Below the pieces are notes generated by a model. The model saw only the letters and a list, made by a program, of their open reading frames with translations. It searched no databases and was not told the origin of the DNA. Positions 56,595-64,000 of a stretch of 64,000 nt of DNA are shown piece after piece. Numbering within the stretch: position 1 is the first letter of the stretch; each line of letters opens with the position of its first letter. A program made the position numbers and the translations under genes. The DNA comes from Beverwykella pulmonaria (lineage: Eukaryota > Ascomycota > Dothideomycetes > Pleosporales > Melanommataceae): contig BCHH01000003.1 of NCBI GenBank assembly GCA_001599595.1, forward strand, positions 1,474,477 to 1,538,476, given 5' to 3'.

Positions 56595-58770
56595 GATGTA
56601 TTGTCAGTGGAGCTATGATGGAATAGGTCCCTTTTTTTTCTTGGAAATTTCGTATGTGACGCGGAATATAACACGAACGGCGGCGCTTTCTAATATCGGA
56701 CCTCTATCGCCTCTCCGGGAGCTTGGACGGGCGCATGCGGCTCATTCCGTTGAGAATATTAGTCCTAGCCATCAAGATAAGTGACCATACAGAACAACAA
56801 TAGGAAGCTAAGCTGTATCGAAGAGTCACATCTAAAAGTGAAATACTGCAAGAGTGCTGCGAGCTAATTCCCCCAGCCCCACCATATCTTAACCCTAACC
56901 CTGAATCTTCGCCCTGTTCTACCGTGCCAACCTAAGCGTAGGATGTTGTGTGATAGTGAAGCTGAGCTGGATACCAGCCTCAAGAGACAACCACAATTAC
57001 TGCGTAAGGCAGCTGAAGATACAAAGTGCAGCCTGGTCAAGACGGAGTTAGGATATATGGGCCCAAAATTTGATGTGTGCTTTTTCGGTTTATCGGTTTA
57101 CTGTGTCTTCTACCAGCACGTCTTTTTGCTAGTGGTGAGTTTCGATTTCGCCATCGTGCTTCACCGCTGAACGCCTTGCTATTGTTCTTGGGCTTTTCAA
57201 ACGTTAACGATTATGCAAAACTCAAGTGTCGCAAACTTCACTTAACAAAAACAATAGCATTGTGTTCTCCAATGCCACTCCTCTAAGGATTGTCCCATCA
57301 CACACATTTGATCGCAACAACAATGGCAGCCCATAACAATGGCACAGTGAGCTTCTCATCTTCCTCATCTCCCTATAACCTCGACTTTCTCAACTCTCGA
57401 ATATCTCCAACAAGTCTATGTATAACTTCTCGCAACTCCTAACATCTCTCGATCTTCCAACTACACAATCTCACCGACTCATCAGTCGTCTCAGCTTCTC
57501 AGCCATGCACTCGTTCGGCGCCGCTGCATTCGAGATCCTCATAAGGGAATTCCTTCCCGAGCGGCTCGAGAGACTCATCGTCAACATATCCGTATATAAG
57601 GGGCCTGGCGTCAAAACCTTGCCCTCCGATACGAACGAAGCACTGGCGATATTGCCCGCAAAGCAACAAGGCAAGAAGCGCTGCATGGAAGAACCCCGCA
57701 TATATCTGCTGCTGCCCTCGCTGCTTGAGGTGCCGATGGGAGGGACGAATTGTGCTGTTATGTGAGACATGGCCAACGTGAAGGTGAGTTTACCATACCC
57801 ACAAGACCTTTGCAAAGTCTAATGTTTTCACTATAGAGTGTTGTGCTAGTGCGCTCGCTGTGCGATAGTCGGTCTCGGCGATTTTCCACTTAAACTTCCG
57901 ACATCTTCCTCACCACCAACGTCAAAATTCTCCATCACAGTCGGTTGTTCAACGGTACTCTAGGCTCCTGCTTGTCACACTCCACCATTCACTCATCTTC
58001 TCGAGTCCTTATTTCCTCTTGTAAAGCATAAGCTAGGAGATTCTCTCTTTCCTGCAGAGCTGTCATTGAGAGAAGCGGTCGGCGGCTTGTGCCTTTCCTT
58101 AATTAGGCATCTGCATCTCTTCTATTCCAATCAATTTCATTTCCAAGCACACCCAATTTTGTAGTGAACCCTCGAAACCTTGCATAGGCTTGCGCCGATT
58201 CACAGTTTGTCCGTGCCCGCGCCTTACCCAATATAGCCCAAGCTGCGATTCCCACCCACCAACGTCTCCACATCCTTTTGTCCTAATCATTCCTACCATT
58301 ATCAACATTTCCTTTTCACGTCTAGCGAGTCAATATGTGCTCTCTATTCTATATCCATGCGCAAGCCTTTCCGTCTCCAGACCAGGCAGCGAGTTTTCTT
58401 ACATCGGAGCCCGAATAGCGCGCGAGCACGTGACCATCGGGAACGCGGATCTACCGATCGCCGCCAAACTGACCAGTCAACGTGGACGAGAGCACTGGAA
58501 AAGGGAGATGAATGGAGGGGTCTGGTGAGGTGTGTGCGTTGTGCGCCCGTGTTTGCTGCGCGAGTATTGGGTATATAATGGAGGACAGGCTGCGTGATGT
58601 GGGCTGATATTTTGAGGTTTGGTTTGTCTGAAGCTGCTGCCACCACATTCTTTCACTTTTGCCATTTTTAATTCATTTAATCTGTTTGTGTCCACGCACG
58701 TCAGCTTTCGGCTTCTTTAGTCACCAATATTTGCGCATCATCAATATAGGATAATAGTCTCCTGCAAGCA
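56595..58770. other. 2.2-kb intergenic region without a supported gene
   Basis: A 115-codon open stretch at 57418-57765 and its antisense partner have no recognisable motif. A single CCCTAACCCT near 56890 is too short to be a telomere relic. The right part (58100-58600) is pyrimidine-rich. Confidence 0.4.
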
Positions 58771-60700
58771 ATGGCTTCAGAAGAGCCAGCTGCATCTCTG
58801 ACTCGAACTCCTCGATCTTCGAGAGAGGCCGAAAACGAAGCCATACAAGTTGTCAAGCCCGAAAATACAGGAAATGCGGAGCCTCCCTCCAATGGAGACC
58901 AAACGCAATACCCCAGCGGCCTAAAGCTCGTCACGATTTTAGCATGTGTATACTCAACCGTGTTTCTTGTAGCGCTCGTAAGCACCTTCCCTCCATACCT
59001 CTACATCGCATTCCTTATATCTACAAATGCTAATTAGGTATCGGTATGTGTAGGACCGAATGATCATCGCCACAGCAGTGCCAAAGATCACCGACCAATT
59101 CCACTCCATAAACGACATCGGTTGGTACGCAAGCGCCTTCATGCTCCCTGGCTGTGCGTTTATGCTCGTCTTTGGGAAACTGTTCCAACTTTACTCTGTC
59201 AAAATAGTCTATCTGTACGTCCTTTTGTCCTAAATCTCCCCTCCCAACTATTCCCTACCCACAACACACATAGTAACATAACCATCAGCTCCTGCGTGAC
59301 CCTCTTCGAAATCGGCTCCGCAATCTGCGGTGCAGCGCCCAACTCGAACGCATTGATAGTCGGGCGCGCAGTCGCTGGCCTCGGCTCCGCAGGCCTCTTC
59401 TCAGGAACAGTGGTTATTATCGTGCACACGATTCCGCTGGCAAAGCGGCCGGTGTTCCAGGGGATGTTCGGTGCAATTTTTGGCATCGCGTCCGTTGTAG
59501 GGCCGTTGCTCGGGGGCGCTTTTACGGATAGGGTGTCGTGGCGCTGGTGTAAGTGATTTCATACTGCTTACCGAACCTTTTGACATGACAATAAGTGCGA
59601 GAAATGATGGCTGATATATGTATTTTCGGGTAACAGGTTTCTACATCAACCTTCCCATCGGCGCTATGGTCCTCCTTGGCCTCCTCCTCTTTCTCGATAT
59701 CAAAGGTACCAATACCGCCACAACGCTCTCCACCCGCGAGCAGATCTCACAACTTGACCCCATCGGCACGCTCTTCTTCCTCCCCGGAATCGTCTGCCTT
59801 CTTCTAGCTCTTCAATGGGGCGGCGTGGAATACGCCTGGAGCAGCGCCCGCGTTGTCGTGTGTCTTGTTATCGGCCTCTTACTTTTGATCGCCTTCATTG
59901 TAGTTCAGGTCTGGAAAGGCGAGAAAGCTACGATCCCCCCTAGAGTAATAACACAAAGAAGCGTGTTTGCAGCAGTGTGGTATTCGTTCTTCTCTGGGTC
60001 ATCAATGCTTGTCGTAGTTTACTACGTACCTATTTGGTTCCAAGCCATCGATGGTGTGTCGGCCGTAAACTCTGGTATCCGGACGCTGGCGCTGGTGCTC
60101 CCTCTCGTCACTGGAAGTATATCCGGCGGCGGCATCACCTTTAGAACGGGATACTACACACCACCTCTAATTGTTGGCTGCATCATCCTCAGCGTAGGCG
60201 CAGGACTTTTAACTACATGGACTGTGGATACAAAGCGAGCTGAGTGGATCGGATACCAAGTTGTCTACGGCCTAGGCCTAGGTCTCGGCATGCAGCAGCC
60301 TAATATGGCTATTCAGACCGTGCTCCACAAGAAAGACGTGCCAACCGGCACGGCACTCGTGTTCTTTGGCCAGTCTTTAGGTGGCACAGTCTTCATCTCC
60401 ATCGCGCAGAATATCTTCGCGTCCAAGTTCGCCAGCTATTTAGGAGGGCTACAGGGTATTAAGATTCAGGCTGTGATTAATGCGGGAGCCACTGGTCTAA
60501 GACATTTTGTTCCTCCAGCGTTGCTGCCCAAAGTCTTGGATGCGTTCAGTAGGGCGCTGGTAAAGACGTTTTATGTTGCTCTTGCTGCGGGGTGTGTTGG
60601 TATTGTTGGTCCGTTGTTAATGGAATGGAAGAGTATTAAGGATGGGGAAGGGCAAGGGGAGAAGCCGGTGAAGAAGGAGAGTGGGGAAGAGAAGGTGTGA
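58771..60700 (+). CDS. MFS multidrug/toxin exporter, DHA2 (14-helix) type
   Basis: Four exons (58771-58977, 59054-59214, 59274-59548, 59637-60700) give 568 aa. After a ~50-residue hydrophilic N-terminus, helix 1 leads into [13 protein letters not shown]. Antiporter motif C is clear ([14 protein letters not shown]), followed by [12 protein letters not shown], a block typical of the 14-helix drug:H+ antiporters. [11 protein letters not shown] and [14 protein letters not shown] mark the C-terminal half. Such plasma-membrane pumps expel fungicides or the cell's own secondary metabolites using the proton gradient. The substrate cannot be told from sequence. It is convergent with an MDR oxidoreductase gene. 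Confidence 0.92.
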
Positions 60701-61193
60701 GCAGCGCCGAAGGTAATGTTGATGAGAGGGGAAGTGAGCAGTGTACTGGAGTTTTTCTGTTATGGGACGGTGCGCTGTCGCATCGTTGAAAACCTCTAGA
60801 ATAGATTATGGGTAATCTTGTACAATAACGTGTAACCATCAATCTGCGTATGGTTGAATTTTGCTCTTTAGTCCACACCATTATGCAAGAAACCTCGAGC
60901 CTGCTTCTTAAGCCCAAATTTTCTCATCCAGTGTAGTAGCACGTTCTCATTTCCCGCACAGTCTCATCCTCCTCCTCCTTCCCAATAATGGCTAATTGCT
61001 AACCTTGCCACCTCGCCATCCATGGGACTTCAGAGCCTTCTGTTACAGGATCGGCTCGTATGTTGCCTCTGAACAGGCTGTCGCCGGGAAGGGAGCGGTA
61101 GCCAAGGAGGAACAGAATCCTTAGTTCGTAGTTTGTAGTAGTTTACTCAAATATAGAGGACTGGTATAAAATTGCCGACATGTTCGTTCCCAA
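60701..61193. other. Convergent 3' flanks, no gene seen
   Basis: Lies between the MFS and oxidoreductase genes. Confidence 0.5.
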
Positions 61194-62306
61194 TTACAAA
61201 GTAACCACCAACTTTCTTGCACTAACCCCCTTCTTATTCCTCTCCATGGCCTCCTGCACGCACTCCAATCCCCGTCCCACAACCTCCGCCACCGGACTCG
61301 GCTTAAACCTTCCTTCCCTTAACGCGCTCGGCAAGAAGTCCTCATATATAGCCTTCCCCACCTCATTCACGACTAAGTCACTCCCATTAACCATCTTCGC
61401 ACTGACTCCCTTCCATCTCAATTTCACATTCGCACTCACTACGGTACCTAGCATACTCGCTACAAAACCCGGGAAACCCAGCGCACCCTTTGGAAAAGGC
61501 GGGAGGTCCATGCTAGCCTGTGCGATGAACTTGCGGCCTTTGACAGCAGCGAGGATGTCGATGCAGGGCTTGAGCGAGTTGGACCCGATGCTTATAGCGC
61601 CCGCACCTATCCTGCCTTCTTTATTAAACACGGAGATGATGTCCGGAACCACAGTCGCGCTTTTGTAGTCGAAGACATGCACCGCGCCTAGACCTTTGAC
61701 GTATGCATGGTTCTTTGGACTTGCAGTAGTGACAACCTCGTAGCCGGCGGCGGTCGCGAGTTGAATCGCATTGCAGCCGACGCTAGTGGATCCACCCCAG
61801 ACCAGCAGTGTCTTTCCAGAGGGTGTCACCGGCGTAGTAGGAAACGGAAGAGCGAGGTAATCCTTCATAAACAGCGCGCATGCAGCAGTCGACAACCCCA
61901 GCGGCATCACACACGCCTGCTCATAGCTCACAAACTCCGGGATCGGGCTCGTCATATTCGACCTCACCACTGTATATTCTTGGAATCCTCCTTCGCAAGC
62001 CCGGTTCACGCGCTTGTCGAGAGCCACTGCACACGCGACGACGCGATCCCCGACTTTAAAACGCGTGGCGTTCGCGCCCACCTCGACGATTTCTCCCGCA
62101 ATGTCGGTGCCAAGGATGAAGGGGAGTTTGACCCATGACACGGCGAGATTGGGGGCTTCTTGGATAATCCAGTCGTAGGGGTTGACGGCGACAGCGGCGT
62201 TTTTTACGACCATTTCATTTTCGCGAGGTGGTGTATATGCTGCGGATTGGAGTTTTAGGGGAGTTTGTTTGGCGAGCAGGACGGCGGCATTATTGGTAGG
62301 TGCCAT
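61194..62306 (-). CDS. MDR-family zinc-independent oxidoreductase (quinone/enoyl reductase type)
   Basis: A single exon of 370 aa. The N-terminal GroES-like domain has N-P-Y-D-W-I-I-Q, L-G-T-D-I-A-G-E-I-V-E-V-G and F-K-V-G-D-R-V. The nucleotide-binding domain has V-W-G-G-S-T-S-V-G-C-N-A-I-Q-L-A, where the usual G-G-x-S-S-V-G is slightly changed, followed by G-Y-E-V-V-T-T-A-S. The cysteine-rich structural-zinc lobe of alcohol dehydrogenases is absent, so this belongs to the quinone reductase / trans-enoyl reductase branch. It probably reduces an activated double bond with NADPH. Relatives are common in secondary-metabolite clusters, and the neighbouring exporter is compatible with that, but no synthase gene is in the window. 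Confidence 0.9.
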   Translation of the reverse strand: MAPTNNAAVLLAKQTPLKLQSAAYTPPRENEMVVKNAAVAVNPYDWIIQEAPNLAVSWVKLPFILGTDIAGEIVEVGANATRFKVGDRVVACAVALDKRVNRACEGGFQEYTVVRSNMTSPIPEFVSYEQACVMPLGLSTAACALFMKDYLALPFPTTPVTPSGKTLLVWGGSTSVGCNAIQLATAAGYEVVTTASPKNHAYVKGLGAVHVFDYKSATVVPDIISVFNKEGRIGAGAISIGSNSLKPCIDILAAVKGRKFIAQASMDLPPFPKGALGFPGFVASMLGTVVSANVKLRWKGVSAKMVNGSDLVVNEVGKAIYEDFLPSALREGRFKPSPVAEVVGRGLECVQEAMERNKKGVSARKLVVTL

Positions 62307-63588
62307 TTTGTTTTTCTCGATGGAAAAGAGGAATGTGTGAGGTTATAGAGATGGAGTGATGGTGCATTGCGGCTGTTATTTATCGTTTTTTATGAGAGGT
62401 CGGAATGGGTGTGTATACGACCTGGGGTTAGAACAGGAGAATTAGTCGGAGGGATACAATCTCGACCTCGTGGTGATTATGTCTAGGGCCTCGGAATTTA
62501 GAGCTAAGATCCGGAGAAGCCTGTTCGCTTCCAACATGAGACGAATTTGATTGGCGCGAGTTAGGGCGAACAGGGGTGTTGTCGGTTCTATGGCGGCGTG
62601 TTATTGAGCCGAAGACGGGTATTGATTTGTCTTGTCGTCATTGAATATTTAGAGAGTCAGCCTGCGTGTTACTGCACTGGATCCGAACTGGATAGTACAG
62701 TTGGGATGTCTTATATAACCAAGGACAAGGTTAGAAGCGACCCACAAACAGTGCAATCAAGTCCACTTGATACGTGAAAAGCTGAGAATTGAAGATTGTT
62801 CCTTCTAATACTACAACTACCTCCGATTCCCTCTGCGCTCTCTTCAACATCAACACCATCCCCTATCTACCTTCTATATCCCTCCCTAATCCTACCCCTA
62901 CACCCAACACCTCACAATTAGTACATACACTACCAAAGTCACCTACACTCCCCTTGGACGCGGCACGAGCAACTCGCGCCTCTCCCCTTTCATCCCTTTC
63001 CTTGCGAATGATAAATCTGGCGCCCGCCTGGCCTCTCCAGGAGAAAAATCTATCCTATAATTCTCAAAACTTGAAAGAATATCGGCCAGGTACAAGAAAG
63101 TCTATCAGAAGTTATGATGGGCTTTGGGAAGAGAAAACTTTATTCTCCGAAATAGGAATATACACACAATTACGCAGGACAAAAAAAGACAAAAAAAGAT
63201 AAAAAGAGGGAAACAATGCATGCCCCATGCTAACGAAAAAGATCTGAGAACTGTTAAGATTCAGGTCTCGCCGCCTCCGATGTGCTTCTTCCTTCCTTCG
63301 AAACCTGCACCACCCGTGACTAATTCCCATGCATTCCCTCTGTGTCTCCTCGTCCTCAAGAGATGCCAAACACAATTTATTCCTAGAATCTGCGAAATCC
63401 AAAACGGAGAGTGGAAAACTCCGATATACTACGTGTTGAGCGATGTGTTATATAGACGATGGTAGGCGCTGCGCAGGACTCCGAGCGCTGTTTGAAGAGC
63501 CAGCCACATTGTAATATCGGCTGTGTTGATGAGTTGTCAGCGACGAAGAGTTGAGATGTGGGGACAAGGGACAGATGAGGAATTAAGG
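62307..63588. other. 1.3-kb intergenic region without a supported gene
   Basis: Open stretches at 62789-63202 and 63112-63402 have no motif and low-complexity ends (an A-rich run at 63180-63205). Confidence 0.4.
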
Positions 63589-64000
63589 CTAATTAAAGTT
63601 TGATGAAAAGATCGAGGAGGGGCATGTTAGATAAACGCTGAGGTTGGAGCGTCCATGGATACAGTGAGTGTAAGGCCTGCTAGCATCATTATCGCTACTC
63701 ATCTCTGGAACCTCTGCTCTTCGATGGGATCTTCTGAAAATCGAGTGACCGAGCAGTAACGAGGAGTGTAGGAAGAGCCACCCGCGGTGTTTGATCATCT
63801 ATATTATACTAGTCAGCATCAACGGACCCATGGATTAGATACTAACCTACAAGAAACGCGAGATAACAGGGTGAAGTTAAATAGATACCGAAGTAGGAAC
63901 ATCCATGGAAACAGTGATCGTGTGCCCTCCCAGCATCCTTTTCATGAAATTCCTCACGTAGTATCTTGTGAGCTTCGATCAAAGGAATGCGAGCCGGTTT
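63589..64000 (-). CDS. Partial gene with tandem 66-residue repeat (H-C-x-H-G motif), cut by right edge
   Basis: Read on the minus strand, an open stretch enters from beyond 64000 and runs to 63851 (ending C-Y-L-A-F-L). A 52-nt intron-like gap at 63850-63799 (GTAGGT...TATAG) keeps the frame. A second exon, 63798-63589, begins M-I-K-H-R-G-W and ends at a TAG. The two exons carry related blocks: D-A-G-R-A-H-D-H-C-F-H-G then Y-L-T-S-P, and D-A-S-R-P-Y-T-H-C-I-H-G then Y-L-T-C-P. After removal of the intron the repeat period is exactly 66 codons. I do not recognise the family. It may be the 3' end of a longer gene or a decayed duplicate. Confidence 0.35.

Noticed and set aside
56885..56900. CCCTAACCCT resembling telomere repeat
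   Set aside because: Fewer than two full units, inside a region with ordinary genes on both sides.
57418..57815. Overlapping ORFs on both strands (115 and 114 codons)
   Set aside because: Neither has a recognisable domain. Overlap of this kind arises when one strand is poor in stop-forming triplets.
61194..62306. Secondary-metabolite cluster including the MFS and MDR genes
   Set aside because: No polyketide synthase, peptide synthetase, terpene cyclase or pathway regulator is present, so a cluster cannot be claimed from two genes.

Overview
This window comes from a filamentous ascomycete (Pezizomycotina). The evidence is short 43-160 nt introns with GTATGT/GTAAGT-like donors and CTAAC-type branch sites, a trifunctional trpC gene, a STE2-type alpha-pheromone receptor, HET-domain genes, a CE15 glucuronoyl esterase and RIP-like decay of repeats. 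The sequence does not settle the class. Exon joins were made by eye from splice consensus plus reading-frame continuity.

Left third (1-18.3 kb) is an accessory, repeat-bearing island. It opens with a decayed hAT-type transposase truncated by the window edge and a cluster of CAGTCGG inverted repeats. Next comes a divergent pair: a C-terminally membrane-anchored protein (2115-3381, minus) and a trypsin-like serine protease (3878-5699, plus). Then follow pseudogene debris: C2H2 zinc fingers whose zinc cysteines have become tyrosine, an F-box/LRR gene with several stops, a kinase-like gene of the HET/NLR-associated type abutting head-on a fragment of TPR repeats, and a 1.87-kb element with ~80-bp terminal inverted repeats carrying a broken ORF. 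Two HET-domain genes stand tail to tail (13210-15480 plus, 15684-18264 minus). The island looks like a fungal self/non-self recognition or NLR-type defence neighbourhood in active turnover.

Middle (19-48 kb) is mostly conserved housekeeping. It holds a secreted HExxHxxxxxH metalloprotease, a frameshifted BRCT gene, trpC (tryptophan synthesis) divergent from NUP188 (nuclear pore), a homeodomain transcription factor, an NmrA-like NAD(P)-binding protein, two small hydrophilic stress-type proteins in tandem, ERV41 (ER-Golgi vesicle cargo protein) and a BRCT-domain protein. 

Right third (48-64 kb) holds cell-surface and secreted functions: STE2, a Ser/Thr-rich single-pass membrane protein, a small membrane-anchored 8-cysteine protein, a glucuronoyl methylesterase acting on lignin-xylan ester links, a DHA2-type MFS exporter and an MDR-family oxidoreductase. 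The right edge cuts a gene with a tandem ~66-residue repeat carrying an H-C-x-H-G motif. Several intergenic stretches exceed 1 kb and contain no gene that I can support. No tRNA, rRNA or CRISPR array was recognised.
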